In this document: piece by piece, positions 1 through 11,570 of the stretch
Position numbering within the stretch: the first letter of the stretch is position 1
How the letters are laid out: the number at the start of each line of letters is the position of its first letter
Source of the DNA: Proteles cristata cristata
Taxonomy: Eukaryota > Chordata > Mammalia > Carnivora > Hyaenidae
Length of the DNA stretch: 64,000 bases
Direction of reading: 5' to 3'
Assembly: GCA_017311185.1 (NCBI GenBank)
Contig: JAESUZ010002395.1
Coordinates: 744,001-808,000, forward strand
Program-made: the position numbers and the translations under genes
Notes under the pieces: generated by a model
Seen by the model: only the letters and a program-made list of their open reading frames with translations
The model's database searches: none
Told to the model about the DNA's origin: nothing

Positions 1-260
1 GACAGCCAGGCAGAAGGAAGGTAGAGGTTGCTAAAAAGGGAGAAGGAAACACAAGAGGGCTAAGGAGGGAGAGGAAGAGGAGGAAGAGAAACGCAGGAGG
101 GGAGACATGGCTGACATGGTTATTGGAAGTGGAGACTATCATCAGAGGAAATATAGGAAATAGAGAACGGATGGTCCAGAAAACACCGGGAGATATCTCA
201 CACATAATGACTTGGACACATGGTGACATTCTATTGCTTACATTTAAAATTTCTTTTCCT

Positions 261-472
261 TTTAGTTTTTTCACATTTATTTTTGAGAGAGACAGAGCAT
301 GAATGGAAGAGGGGCAGAGAGAGAGGGAGACACAGAATCTAAAGCAGGCTCCAGGCTCTGAGCTGTCAGCATACAGCCCGCCGCAGGGCTAGAACCCAGG
401 AACTGTGAGATCATGACCTTAGCCGAAGTTGGACATTTAACCGCTTAACCGACTGAGCCCCCAGGTGCCTCC
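261..472 (-). mobile_element. CAN-SINE (tRNA-Lys head)
   Basis: Reverse orientation: the A-tail shows as T-rich sequence near 261 and the head (GGAGGCACCTGGGGGCTCAG on minus) ends at 472. These elements carry an internal Pol III A box and B box (GGTTCGAGCCC type) in the tRNA part. It lies head-to-head with the next SINE. Confidence 0.95.
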
Positions 473-492
473 ATTTTAAATTTGCAAATTTA

Positions 493-693
493 GGGGTGCC
501 TGGATGGCTTAGTCGGTTAAGCGTCCGGCTTTCGCTTAGGTCATGATCTCGCGGTTCGTGGGTTCGAGCCCCGCGTCGGGCTCTGTGCTGACTGCTCAGA
601 GCCTGGAGCCTGTTTCAGTCTATGACTCCCTCTCTGACCTCCCCTGCTCATGCTGTCTCTCTCTCTCTCCTAGAAATAAATAAAAATATTTTA
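493..693 (+). mobile_element. CAN-SINE, young subtype
   Basis: Head at 493, with the TTTCGCTTAGG variant and CCTAGAAATAAATAAAA tail. The outer target duplication AAATTTGCAAATTTA is at 478-492 and again at 929-943, beyond the SINE nested in its tail. Confidence 0.96.
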
Positions 694-912
694 GGGGCTG
701 GGTGGCTTAGTCGGTTAAGCGTCCGACTTTCGCTTGGGTCATGATCTCGCGGTTCGTGGGTTCGAGCCCCGCGTCGGGCTCTGTGCTGACTGCCAGCTCA
801 GAGCCTGGAGCCTGTTTCAGTCTGTGACTCCCTCTCTCTCTGACCCTCCCTGCTCGCGCTGTCTCTCTCTCTCCTAGAAATAAATAAAACATTAAAAAAA
901 AAAATTTAAAAA
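694..912 (+). mobile_element. CAN-SINE nested in the tail of its neighbour
   Basis: Nearly identical to the preceding copy, with a small deletion at the head (GGGGCTGGG). Its own duplication AAAAATATTTTA flanks it at 682-693 and 913-924. Confidence 0.95.
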
Positions 913-943
913 AAAAATATTTTAAAAAAAATTTGCAAATTTA

Positions 944-1559
944 GAGAAGAAAACTCTCTGTCTGACCTATGACCCATGATCAAGTCTGAGGGGGTGGTGC
1001 TTTGGTTGGTTTTCATAACCACATCCACTCACTCAGGGAGACTCCTTGTGTGAAATAAATACAAAAGCAAACTTTGGTTCTGCATTTTCATTTGCAACGA
1101 GCAAGAGAGAAAAACCTTAGGTCGCGTCGCCTTGAGGTCATACAACATTTTTAAAGGCATTTAACTGACATTTTCCTTCATCTTTACATCACTCTGAGGT
1201 AGATCAGAGATCTGTAGTTTACCCCCATTCTACACAAACAAAATCAATGTGGAAACACAGAATCAAATCATACACACACAAACTCTAGAGGCGGGTGCTT
1301 TGCCTTAGCTGTCCCGAGTTAATCCTGCGTAATGAAACTAAGCTAATTCCATACACTGTCATTGATGAATGCTTCTAAAGTTCTCCAAACTACCAGGAGA
1401 TTGGATTTGGCCAGATGAAACCACATTTCAAACTCAGTCCCCTGAAGACAAAGCCGTAAAGCTTATTCTCTGGTTAGCCTTTTAGTTCTATTTCTCTGTA
1501 TTTGGCCACTTCCCTCATTGCTGAAGATCTGCCCCTAATTGCTACTGTCTGTTGACATC
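944..1559. other. Downstream flank of LVRN
   Basis: No gene seen. A MIR-like stretch (about 1170-1260, with TCTGAGGTAGATCAGAGATC and CCCCATTCTACA) is the only recognisable part. Confidence 0.4.
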
Positions 1560-1565
1560 TTTATT
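1560..1565 (-). terminator. Candidate LVRN polyadenylation signal
   Basis: AATAAA on the minus strand about 805 bases after the stop codon, the first canonical hexamer met downstream. A weaker TATAAA lies near 1914-1919. No transcript evidence is available, so the end of the 3' UTR is a guess. Confidence 0.35.
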
Positions 1566-2370
1566 TTTGCACATAAACTTTGGCCGGACGAGTGTCTGGC
1601 CCACAGGTGAGTACACAGCCTCCAGCTTCAGGGCAAAGCCTTCCTCTCATTCCGGCTTCCAGAACAGCCATCCGAAGGGCACTTCATGGATCCTTCGATC
1701 CTGGCTCTTTTTGTGACAGATAAAGGCTCAGTAGCCTGTAAACTGTAAACACAAGACTACGGGGCACTGCAGGGAGAGGGCAATGGGCAGAAGACACGTC
1801 GCTTGCCTTTAAGGCACTTAGCACGGCTCATAAAATGACCTCTTCCTTCTTAAAACGAGCTTTCCTTGGCTTTGCTAAGTGCTAGGGACTATTAGTTCTT
1901 CGGTTTCTGTTCCTTTATATAAAGCTGCTGTGTTATTTGCTCATTATGCTTTTCAACCAGACAAACCCCGGAGTGCTGCAAATCTCTCTTTCCCTCAGAA
2001 AAGAATGTGCACGTTTGGCCAACGGATTTGACATCCCACTGCCTCTCACAACAGAACAAGCAAGACTTTGTAAGGTGAACTTGTTTTCACAAGGCAGTTA
2101 AAGTAAATTCTGTGGTTTTACAGCCCAACACGAAGTGAATGAAAAATCTCCCCCCCGAGACGCAGCAGCCCTGGCCAAACCCTCAGCCGTCCCTGAGCCT
2201 GACGGCCCGACGTGACACCATGGGAGGAGCGGGAAGGACTCCGAGGAGTAAATGTGACGGACACATGAACAACAGCACATGAGGTTTTCCAGACTCACAA
2301 AGTATTGGAGGACAAAACTGCACAGACTACATGATGGCGGGCATGAGGGTCGCCGGAAGTGGCCACTCCA
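1566..2370 (-). other. Presumed LVRN 3' UTR
   Basis: Unique-looking sequence between the stop codon and the first AATAAA. It is free of SINEs and L1. Short reading frames here have no family resemblance. Confidence 0.4.
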
Positions 2371-2511
2371 TTACGTGTTTTTCCGGAGCCATGCGGTCAT
2401 CCTGGCGTTGCGCTTCCTGTTTTCTAGATTTTTGTTCTTTATGGTCTGTAATTTGGCATGAACCGTGAGCCTTTGGTGCTCTTCCAACATGTTCCCGAAA
2501 AACTGCTGCAG
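2371..2511 (-). CDS. LVRN: LVRN exon 20 (last coding exon, stop)
   Basis: Residues 714-759 plus the TAA stop at 2371-2373. It begins LQQFFGNMLEEHQRLTVHAK after a TCCTTCAAG acceptor and ends AWLRKNT, colinear with the laeverin C-terminus (human ends WLRRNT). It is 141 bp in phase 0. It is the least conserved exon compared with human laeverin (for example a basic NRKRNAR stretch), but the length is the same. The reading stops where the human protein stops, which supports an intact gene. Confidence 0.96.
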   Translation of the reverse strand: MQQFFGNMLEEHQRLTVHAKLQTIKNKNLENRKRNARMTAWLRKNT

Positions 2512-2978
2512 CTTGAAGGACAAAGGGAAGGTAGGTCAGTGCAAACTCAGGTCTCCTTTAGCCAGAATGAGGCCAAGCACATTTTCAGGGCAACACGGTT
2601 TTGCAAATGGCCGTCGTGGGCTGGGGCAGGTGGGAAGGTGCGCTCCTAGGTCACCTGTTCTGGGGAGCCTGGCACCGAGAAAATGTGGAGACTACACACC
2701 TACCCTAAAGAATCAGAGGCAGGTTCTGTCTGTGGAATGGGGACTTCATCTATTTTGTTCACTGCTCTCTTCCCCAAGGGCACACAGTAGGTGCCTGATA
2801 ATGCTTTACTGAATACATGCTGGGTATTATACACGATTTGTGGGCAGAGATACAGTGAGATTGTCTCTTATCTCAAAAGAAACTTTGCAGCTCCTAAAGC
2901 TCAGACCTGGCACCTAACACCTGTGTCTTTACAAGTGGTTATACTTTATTTAAGAATATTGGGATGGGCAGGGGTGGG

Positions 2979-3208
2979 TGGTGCCTGGGTCGCTCAGTCC
3001 GTTAAGCCCCCGACTTCAGCTCAGGTCATAATCTCATGGTTCATGAGTTCGAGCTCTATGTGTGGCTCTGCGCTGACAGCTCAGAGCCTGGAGCCTGCTT
3101 CGGGTTCTGTGTCTCCCTCTCTGCCTCTCCCCTGCTCATGCTCTCTCCCTCTCGCTCTCTCTCTCAGAAATAAATTAATATTAAAAAAATTTTTAAGTTA
3201 TTTTTTAA
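2979..3208 (+). mobile_element. CAN-SINE
   Basis: Head GGTGCCTGGGTCGCTCAG, CT-rich body and AAATAAATTAATATT tail. First of two insertions at an AGAATATTG target. Confidence 0.95.
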
Positions 3209-3223
3209 AAGGATATTGAAATA

Positions 3224-3410
3224 GGGCGCCTGGGTGGTTCAGTCGGTTGAGCGTCCAACTTTGGCTCAGGTCAATGTCTCCAGTTAAATGAGGTCCAGCC
3301 CCACACCAGGCTCGTTGCTGCCAGCGTGAAGCCTGCTTTGGATCCTCTGTTCCCCTATCTCTGTCCTTCCCCTACATGTACTCTCTCTCAAAAATAAACT
3401 TTTAAAAAAA
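3224..3410 (+). mobile_element. CAN-SINE
   Basis: Head GGGCGCCTGGGTGGTTCAG. The body is shortened. The right-hand target copy AGAATATTGA is at 3411-3420. Confidence 0.95.
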
Positions 3411-3769
3411 AGAATATTGAGACAGTAGTTTTGTCCACTGGCCAGATTCCTTTAGGGGGTCAGCTGGAGCATTTATTTATGGAAACATCTACCTCAATAT
3501 TGTGCATCAGCCAGACCCCAATAAACTAATAAGTTATATTCCAAAAGTCTATTTCTGTGTCACTGGATTAGAGTTTAGAACAGATGAGATGAGTGTGTAC
3601 CTATCCCAGCTCACAAACTGTCACTCAAACCCTAATGTTCTTGAAATTGAGTAGAAATAGGGGCACTGAGACTAATTACAATGTCAAAGAAAAGTAAGTT
3701 TGGAGGAAAATGCAGGTTAAGGAGCCAGGAACAGACCTCCCACCCTCTCCCACACCTACCTGCTGTGGG

Positions 3770-3985
3770 ACTGGGGAGCCTGGGTAGCTCAGCCAGGCGA
3801 GCATCAGAGTTTGGCTCAGGTCAGGTCATGGTCTCATGGTTCATGAGTTCAAGACCCACGTCGGGCTCTGCGCTGACAACTCAGAGCCTGGAGCCTACTT
3901 TGGATTCTGTCTCCCTCTCTCTCTGCCCTTCCCCTGCTCATGCTCTCTCTCACAAAAATAAACAAACATTAAAAATAAAGGAAGT
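3770..3985 (+). mobile_element. CAN-SINE
   Basis: Diverged head GGGGAGCCTGGGTAGCTCAG, a standard body and an AAATAAACAAACATTAAAAA tail. Confidence 0.93.
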
Positions 3986-4291
3986 TACTAGCACAAACTC
4001 GTCCTCACTGCAGAGTGTTCCCTCCAGCATTTCTGGGTGTGCCCTTCACTGTCTTGTGCAGAGAATCCCTGTAAATCACGTCTTTGCAGGTCAGACTCAA
4101 GCAGGCCAACACCCAAACAGAGAGCATTCCTTTAGGAATTAGTGGTTCTTCCTCTCTCTTAATAACAAGTACACAGCTCACTGCTTCTCTCTCTTTTTCT
4201 GGCTCATGATCAAACTTCGGGCCTTTATGACTTATGTGTGTATTGGTCTATTTGCTGTGACAGGGAAGTTGATTTTTCTTTCTTCTTTTTT

Positions 4292-4450
4292 AACCAGCTC
4301 GATCCATGGAGGGGACAAGCAAGCTCCTATTCTATCTCCCTGCTCCCCAAATTCATATACTATGTTGTCCTCGGATAGAGGATATATCAGCCATAAAACC
4401 TATAAGAACAGATATGAGGCTTGATCTTAGCCAAAAGGCCGAGAAGTGAT
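4292..4450 (-). pseudogene. Retroposed U2 snRNA pseudogene
   Basis: On the minus strand it begins ATCACTTCTCGGCCTTTTGG at 4450, the U2 5' end, followed by the GCTAAGATCAAG block, CTCTATCCGAGGACAA and GGAGCAGGGAGAT. It is diverged from U2 (for example in the branch-site-pairing region and the Sm-site area) and stops about 30 bases short of the full U2 length. It is followed directly by an A-rich stretch (T-rich on +, 4274-4291). The 3' truncation, substitutions and A-rich tail point to an L1-mediated retrocopy and not a working gene. Confidence 0.92.
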
Positions 4451-4783
4451 TGAGTTTCCTTTCTTATTTACACAGGCCCCTTCTGTTCTTAGGAATATAG
4501 TTTCAGGCCATGATGTTTAATTTGTACTCATCCATTTAAAAACAAAATTAATGACATCTATTGAAATGACATTGATGGGCAATAAATTGTATTCACTTAA
4601 AGTGTACAAAGTGTACAGTTGTGATGACTGTATACACCTGTGAAACACATAGCCATATTCAAGTATAGTCCACTTCCACTACCCACAAATCCCTTCAGAC
4701 ACTTTGCAATCCAGCCCTCTCTCTGTCCCAGGCAGCCATCCATCTGCCTTTTATCATCAGATATTATATTTGCATTTCTTAGA

Positions 4784-4809
4784 GTGTGTGTATGTGTGTG
4801 TGTGTGTGT
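4784..4809. repeat. (TG)n microsatellite
   Basis: TG repeat with one TATG interruption, inside L1. Confidence 0.95.
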
Positions 4810-5088
4810 TTTAAACTCCCAATATCATCTTGAGATCTATCCATGCTGTTACACAAACCTATTCTTTTTCTTTTTTATTGCAGGGTATTTTCCCTAGTGT
4901 GGATATATTACATTTTTCTTATCAATTCACCTATTGATGGATGTTTGGATGGTTTCCAGTTTCTGGCCAATGTGAATCAAACAAGTCTTCGTGTGGATAT
5001 AGGCTTTAATGTCTCTTGAGTAAAAACACCTAAAAATGGAATTGTTAGGTCACTCTGTGTCTAAGTGACGTTTTAAAATACTGCCTTG

Positions 5089-5303
5089 GGGTGCCTGGGT
5101 GGCTCAGTTGGTTGGGCGTCCAACTTCAGCTCAGGTCATGATCTCCTGGTCCATTGGTTCGAGCCCTACATTGGGCTCTGTGCTGACAGATCGGAGCCTG
5201 CTTTGGATTCTGTGTCTCCCTCTGTGTCTCTGCCCTTCCCCTGCTTGTGCTCTGTCTCACTCTCAAAAATAAATTAAAATAAGAAAAAAATGTTTTAATA
5301 AAA
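5089..5303 (+). mobile_element. CAN-SINE inside an L1 fragment
   Basis: Head GGGGTGCCTGGGTGGCTCAG. Duplicated target AAAATACTGCCT flanks it (about 5075-5086 and 5304-5315) and splits an older L1. Confidence 0.95.
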
Positions 5304-5476
5304 TAAAATACTGCCTATTTTCCAAAATTGTTGTACCATGTTATATTCTCACCAGCAGAAAAAGAGAGTTCTGGTTGCTTCACCTCTCTGTCAGTGTTTG
5401 GTATTGCAATTCTTTCTAATTTTATCTACACTATTGGGTGTGTGGAGGTTGTATTTATATATTACCCTTGTTTTAC

Positions 5477-5478
<2 letters not shown>

Positions 5479-5514
<36 letters not shown>

Positions 5515-5526
5515 TGTGTGTGTGTG
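5479..5526. repeat. (TG)n microsatellite
   Basis: About 24 TG units with one TATG interruption. Confidence 0.97.
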
Positions 5527-5929
5527 ATGTTTTTTTAATAGACATTTGCTTTGGCCCCTTGGTTTACTTTCTGGTTATAGGATCTCCTTTTCTTTCCAGA
5601 GCTATTCCCTCCTATCCCAGGGCCTGTGGTTTGAGTGGGGCTGGCTCCAAAGGGGAGCACTTGACCCAGGTGAGGCCAGTGGAGTATTTCATTCCCCACC
5701 CCCACCAGACACAATGATTGGTGCATGTGACCCACATAGGACCAACCAGGGTCATGCCACAAGGCTGAAACTTGACATTGGGTGAGCAAGGACCTCTTCT
5801 CCTGCAAGCGATAGTGCTGAGGCTGACATAAGCCTGGAGCTGTGCCTGTCTTGGTGTGGAGAAACTTTGCCTAAGAAGAAAATCAGCCGGAGAAAGCAGA
5901 GCTTAGGCAAGCTCCATGGTTAGTTTCTA

Positions 5930-6550
5930 GAATACAGATATGACTAAAATGTGGTCTCTGTCCTCAGGGAGCTCATTATAGCTTTGGGGAGTAGACATAT
6001 TTATATCCCAATTACAGTATAATGTAGTTAGCACCAGCATACAGAGATTCACAAAATGATTGAGGAGCATGGATAAGGAGAAGGTATAAATCAGTTGATT
6101 GAAAAATTCCTGGAACAGGTGTTTCGAGCAGGGTCTTAAAGGGTAACTAGGGATTATCCAGCCGAGGCCAGGCATGGTGAAGTCACCCAGATCAGAAGGT
6201 ACAGTGTTTCCAAAATCTGGAAAATGTGAAACAACATGCAAATGTAAAAAAAACCCTGTAGGTGGTATAGTCTAACTAGAGAAAAATATTTGGGAGTGTC
6301 TGTCTCTCTTATTCCCTGATGCTCAGTGGTGAGGTGGGCAGAAATGAAGTCAGAGAGGCAGATGGGGGCCAGGTTATAAAGGACACTAATGAAAAGATGA
6401 TAAAATCTCTTCTAAAAGCTGTGATGAGCTACTGAAGCTTTGACAGCCAGGCAAGATCTCGCAGGAATAGGAGGGCTGGGATGCAGGGAAGACCAGCCCG
6501 GTTCCCAGGGTCCTGGCTAGAGTCCCCTGCAGTAAGTTAGGTGAGAAAGG
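5930..6550. repeat. Old interspersed repeat, family not assigned
   Basis: TCTCTGTCCTCAGGGAGCTC and the following text resemble two other stretches in the window (22100-22760 and 44310-44760). Probably an ancient mammalian repeat. Confidence 0.45.
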
Positions 6551-6699
6551 ATGGAGTCCAGTCCTCTGTGAACAAGAATGATCTGTCTCTATTTCAGGAG
6601 CAAGAGAGAATTAAAATCATTTCCTGCACATAGTGAAAATAACACCAGTAGAGGCAGGGACTATAATAATTCAAATAAGCCTGTTGTTTTTCATCTATG

Positions 6700-6897
6700 T
6701 TTAATTTTTATTTATTTTTTTCTGAAAGAGAGAGACAGTATGTGAACAGGGGAGGAGCAGAGAGAGACAGAATCCAAAGCAGGCTCCAGGCTCTGAGCTG
6801 TCAACACAGAGCCCGACGCGGGGCTTGAATTCATAAACCGCAAGCATGACCTGAGCAGAAGCAGGATGCTTAACCCACTGAGGCACTCAGGTGCCCC
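6700..6897 (-). mobile_element. CAN-SINE
   Basis: Reverse orientation. Duplication AAGCCTGTTGTTTTT on both sides. Confidence 0.95.
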
Positions 6898-6989
6898 AAG
6901 CCTGTTGTTTTTAATTTTAGTGATTCCAAATTACATTTAAAAATAGCTTCTGAATTATCGTTACAATTCACAATATCTAAAGTACTTAC

Positions 6990-7065
6990 CTCTGTGATCT
7001 GTAAATCAGTATTTATGGTTCTCCCTATTATGCACATTAGAGTAACCAGTGATTGTGTCCCATAC
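6990..7065 (-). CDS. LVRN: LVRN exon 19
   Basis: Residues 688-713: YGTQSLVTLMCIIGRTINTD, then LQITE. The acceptor is CTTTGTAG and the donor GAG|GTAAGT. It is 76 bp. An 8.1 kb intron separates it from exon 18 and a 4.5 kb intron from exon 20. Confidence 0.97.
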
Positions 7066-7982
7066 CTACAAAGCAACAAGATGCTAATCAGAAGTGGAAA
7101 ATGTTTTGCAAGATAAAGCAATACTTTATACAGCAGGTAAATGCTACGTGTATAGCCCCTACCGGTTCCTATCTCCCAAATCTAAGCAAAACCATATATG
7201 AATGAGTTTAGTATCATCATTTAATAGGGAAGCTATTATATAGAGAATTTCAGCAGCACTAAGGAAGCATCTACAGTTCAAATCGATTTGTGTACACATA
7301 GTTCTAAAACCTTTGTTCAAATATAAAAAGCTCTTAAAAACAACTGCTTTTATCTTTTTAAATGAAGCGGTTAAAATAGTGGTCACATACCTCAAATTGA
7401 GACAATTTATAAAGGGGTAAGTAAATACGCAAAATTATGCCCCTTAACAGCTCGTTATTGATATGGGGAATCACTTTCGGAAACTCTGGCTAAACAACCC
7501 TAAAAGCCTATTTAAAATTTTGAATTTGTATCTTGTTTTTGGAGAAAGGATCCGTGTCTTTGGAGATTCTCAAGATGTTGGTGATCTCCGAAGGGCTAAG
7601 TACTTCTGTTCCCTCTAAGAGGCACGGTGACTCTAACTTCCCCTCTGGTTTAGTCTCCCTGAACATCCAACAGTGATCACTCGCAACAAAACCCCAGGAA
7701 ACATTGTTAGGGAAATACAGCAGATACATACCTGCCCAAAGCCTTGCTGAAGTTAAAAAGGTAAATAAGGACTTTTGGATGCATTAAAGAAGAAAGAAAA
7801 TTAAAATAGGGTTAATGTTTTGGATGGAACAAAAAAGGATTGAATCACCGTTTTGTTGATAGTTGATGGTTAATACACACGATTGACTTACTTCAAAACT
7901 GTATACTTGAAACTAAAAATTGCAAGACCTCATGTAATATCTGTTTCTATAGGAAAAGAGGACACACTTCTTAGTTCTCCAT

Positions 7983-8204
7983 TTTTTTTTAAAAAAAATT
8001 TAATGTTTATTTATTTTTGAGAGAGAAAGAGACAGAGCATGAGTGGGGAGGGGCAGAGAGAGAGAGGGAGACAGAGAATCCGAAGCAGGCTCTAGGCTCT
8101 GAGCTGTCAGCACAGAATCCAAAGCGGGGCTCAAACTCACAAATCATGAGATCATGACCTGAGTCAAAGTCAGACACTCAACAGACTGAGCCACCCAGGC
8201 GCCC
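7983..8204 (-). mobile_element. CAN-SINE
   Basis: Reverse orientation. Duplication TTAGTTCTCCATTTT on both sides. Confidence 0.96.
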
Positions 8205-8743
8205 CTTAGTTCTCCATTTTGATTTGCCAGGTATTAAAAGCCTATGAAATGACTCAAGAAATTTGGCAACATTTGAAGAAAAAAAAAAAACAAACCAAAA
8301 CCTGAGTTCCAAACTTTAAAACAAAATGTGGAAAGCTACCTAGGACCCTAAATGTGTGGTTTTCTACCAGACAGAGGAGGAAAACTACCTTGAGAGGCAG
8401 GGCTAGGTTTGAAGTTATCTTGAGTAATTTATAACTTGTAAAAAATCGGTACTAGCATATAATTAAAAGCATTGTTCTGGAGATGAATAAGATGCTGTGT
8501 ATAGAAGCACCTATCAGAGTACCTGGCACACTTCATCCTTTACTATTCTCGCAAATTGCATGAGGAGGTATTTCCGAGACAGAGATGATCTGTCCTTCTT
8601 GTTGAGAGAGCAATCTCTGAAATATTACTGAGCAAAAATATATACATTACAAATAGTTTATCCTGCCAGTGGTCAGATATATGGAGAGACCAGAGACAAT
8701 GTGTGTCAGTTTGCTTAGTGCTTTAAAAAATCAGTAACGTTCA

Positions 8744-8945
8744 GGGATGCCTGGGTGGCTTGGTCTGTTGAGCTTAGTGTCCGACCCTTGATTTCAGCTC
8801 AGGTCATGATCTCACAGTTTGTGAGTTCGAGCCCTCTGTTGGGCTCTGCACTGACAGCGCTGAGTCTGTTTGGGATTTTCTCTCTATCTCTTCCTCTCTG
8901 CCCCTCCCCTCCCACACTCTCTCAAAAATAAATAAACTTAAAACA
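8744..8945 (+). mobile_element. CAN-SINE, TTGATTTCAG variant
   Basis: Head GGGATGCCTGGGTGGCTTGG. The body belongs to the older variant with CTTGATTTCAGCTCAGG. Flanked by ATCAGTAACGTTC and ATTGGTAACATTC. Confidence 0.93.
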
Positions 8946-10785
8946 TTGGTAACATTCTGTGCTAGGGTGCGCATGGGGATTTGGGCCCCTCTTGTCTGGA
9001 TCACCTTCTGTCTCTCTCCTTTCTCTCATGACGGGGGAATAATTCCCTCCCTTCCCCTATCATGTCTGATCTCCTGTGGCAAGCATGGGCATGAGACAAG
9101 CACGGGAACACCAAGGCACCTGGCCTGACCCGCTGACAAGCAGTGGGAATCGGCCGTTCAGGGCTTGGGTGCCGCACTCCTTATCACCTGACTTCTCTCC
9201 CTTTGCTTGTGCTCCATTTCTCCCTTCAGAAGCTCCGTGCTCCCCATGATGAAACACAACAGAGACGGAGCAGGGAAATGTGCAAGCTTTCGCTCTCAGG
9301 ACTTTAGCCAATGTTAACAGTATTTGAAGAAGAAATCAAGTGTTTGGTGAAGGGGACAGTAAGATTTCCTTCTGGATTAGTTGATTTGGAAACTGATCAT
9401 ACCTTGAACTCCATATTCACATAAAGCTAGAGTTTCCCAGGAGGCTGCAAAGTCTACATTGTTGTAAAAAAGCCAGAAGCACTTGACAAGGACGCCAGGG
9501 CACAGAGAGGCTTTCTACCACCTACAGTAACAACTTCTGCAAATCCTATTGCCTCATTTCTACATCCACCCCTTCTTCCATAAGACCTATCCACAGCTGC
9601 ATAACCATAGCACGTTTTTCTGCAGCCTGCAAAATGCCTTTATGGTCAGTAGAGGCTCCTTCATTCCCATCAGGTCTCAAAAGATCCTCCTCGGCCCAAT
9701 AATCAACTCAAATACCCCACAGCAACCAGACCAGTACCCTAACCATGGGAGTGCGGGGCAGGCCCAAACCAAAGCTGTTTTCCTCAGTACAAATATTCCA
9801 AAGCATAGTTTCAGATGAGGCTTCCTGGGAAGAATTCGATCCCCAGGTTGAGGAGGAGATGTTCCTGAACCACTGTTGCTGGTGCCCTTAACACAGCCCC
9901 ATCTACCCTGTTCCTGAGCCCTGAGCTCCAGCCACTTACTGCGCCGGGTCCCAAGTCAATCCTGCCCGGAGGCATTTCCCGGTGTCCTGTGCTCTGTGCA
10001 GAAGGTAATTTTCCCCAACTGCTTGTTCAAATCCCACACATATGCCATTCTTCTCTTTGGGTTCACCCAAACCTTCTCCAGCTCTCCTCTCCACCATCTG
10101 TCAGATATCATGTCCTCATTACCTCATGTCCCTGACAAGAGCTTAAACTGACTGTGCCTTGGCATGGGGGAACTAGGAACTTTTTTTTTATTATGAGAAG
10201 GAACCTTGGAATTGATCCAATAGAATACCTTTCATTTTATGTAAGAGGAAACCAAGGCTGAGATGTTAAAAGGTAAACAACACACAGTTGTTGATTCAGT
10301 TACCATTCCAGAGAAGAAGGTCAGAGAATTCAGCTTCTTATCTGTTTCTCCCCCAGAACAACCAATTGCCTGGCAAAATGACACTCTTTTTACATTACAT
10401 ATACGGTTACGGCTATAAGATGCAGGAAGAAGGGTGTGGAAAACTCTAGATTTCCCTCTATGGGGCTTCTTGGGGTCTTTATGATGCTAGCGTAGACTGT
10501 GAATTTGCAAAAAGTGGAGGTTAAAGCAGACACTTCCCAACCTGACCGGGAGACTGTCTTTCTTGTTCACAGAAGGCTGACCAATGTCTTCTATGAACTA
10601 TACTTGGTGGAACATACTGGAATACGCTAATTTCATACTTAACTTGCTGATCATCAGTCACATTTCAGCAAATTCAGAATAAGTCTTTTTCATGTAATTA
10701 AGGTAAAATTTACCCTTTCATGCTGTCTTTATCATTGTATGAAGACAGGTAACATGTTAGTCTTCCTGTCAAATGTAACTTAGTT

Positions 10786-10984
10786 TTTTAAAATGTTTAT
10801 TTATTTTTAAGAGAGAGAGACAGAATGCAAGTTGGGGGGGTGGGAGGAGGGAGAGACACAGAATCCGAAGCAGGCTCCAGGCTCTATCAGCACAGAGCCT
10901 GATGCAGAGCTTGAACCCACAGACCATGATATCATGACCTGAGCCAAAGTCAGATGCTTACCCGACTGAGCCACCCAGGTGTCC
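10786..10984 (-). mobile_element. CAN-SINE
   Basis: Reverse orientation, head ending CCACCCAGGTGTCCC. Flanks TCAAATGTAACT and TCAAATATAACT form the duplication. Confidence 0.95.
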
Positions 10985-11240
10985 CTCAAATATAACTCTT
11001 GAAGTAAATGATGATTATAATTCCTCTGAGGTACAAAGAATTAAGCAAGCATTCTTGTGCCATTTTTAGTATATATAATGGTTTAATTATTAACTTGAAT
11101 TTCACTTCCTTTCTAACAATCCATAAATACTAGCACCATTTATTGAAACCAAATTATTGGCAAAATCCAGCAAGATTGATGAATATTACAATTAACGTGA
11201 AATAAATGAATAAAAAAATAAATAAAAATAAATGTATTTA

Positions 11241-11471
11241 GGCGTGCCTGGGTGGCTCAGTCGGTTAAGTGTCCAACTTCGGCTCAGGTCATGATCTCAT
11301 GGTTTGTGGGTTTGAGCACCATGTTGGGCTCTGTGCTGACACCCAGCTCAGAGCCTGGAGGCTGTTTCAGATTCTGTATCTCCCTCTCTCTCTGACCCTC
11401 CCCTGCTCATGCTGTCTCTCTCTCTGTCTCTCTCTATCTCAGAAATAAATAAGACATTAAAAAATAAAAAA
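11241..11471 (+). mobile_element. CAN-SINE
   Basis: Head GGCGTGCCTGGGTGGCTCAG and an AGAAATAAATAAGACATT tail. The target ATAAATGTATTT is repeated at its right end and again after an adjacent L1 end. Confidence 0.95.
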
Positions 11472-11487
11472 GAAACAAATGTATTTG

Positions 11488-11570
11488 TTGTTTTTTTTAT
11501 TTTAAATAGTTTATTGTCGAGTTGGTTTCCATATAACACCCAGTGCTCATCCCCACAAGTGTCCTCCTCC
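11488..11570 (-). mobile_element. L1 3' end, severely 5'-truncated
   Basis: Matches the felid L1 3' terminus in reverse (TTTATTGTCGAGTTGGTTTC and CATATAACACCCAGTGCTCA). Bounded by copies of AAACAAATGTATTTG at 11473-11487 and 11572-11586. Confidence 0.85.

Larger units (their letters stand above)
4625..5480 (-). mobile_element. Old L1 fragment split by a SINE
   Basis: Reverse-orientation L1-like text (ATCTATCCATGCTGTTACAC, CACCTATTGATGGATGTTTG, AAAAATGGAATTGTTAGGTC, ATATTCTCACCAGCAG). The SINE at 5089 interrupts it. Confidence 0.8.
2512..6989 (-). other. LVRN intron 19
   Basis: SINEs at 2979, 3224, 3770, 5089 and 6700, a U2 pseudogene at 4292, L1 at 4625-5480, TG repeats and an old repeat at 5930-6550. 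Nothing is recognised in 2512-2940, 3425-3765 or 5530-5925. Confidence 0.8.

Noticed and set aside
4292..4450. Functional U2 snRNA gene
   Set aside because: Truncated 3' end, many substitutions and an A-rich tail.
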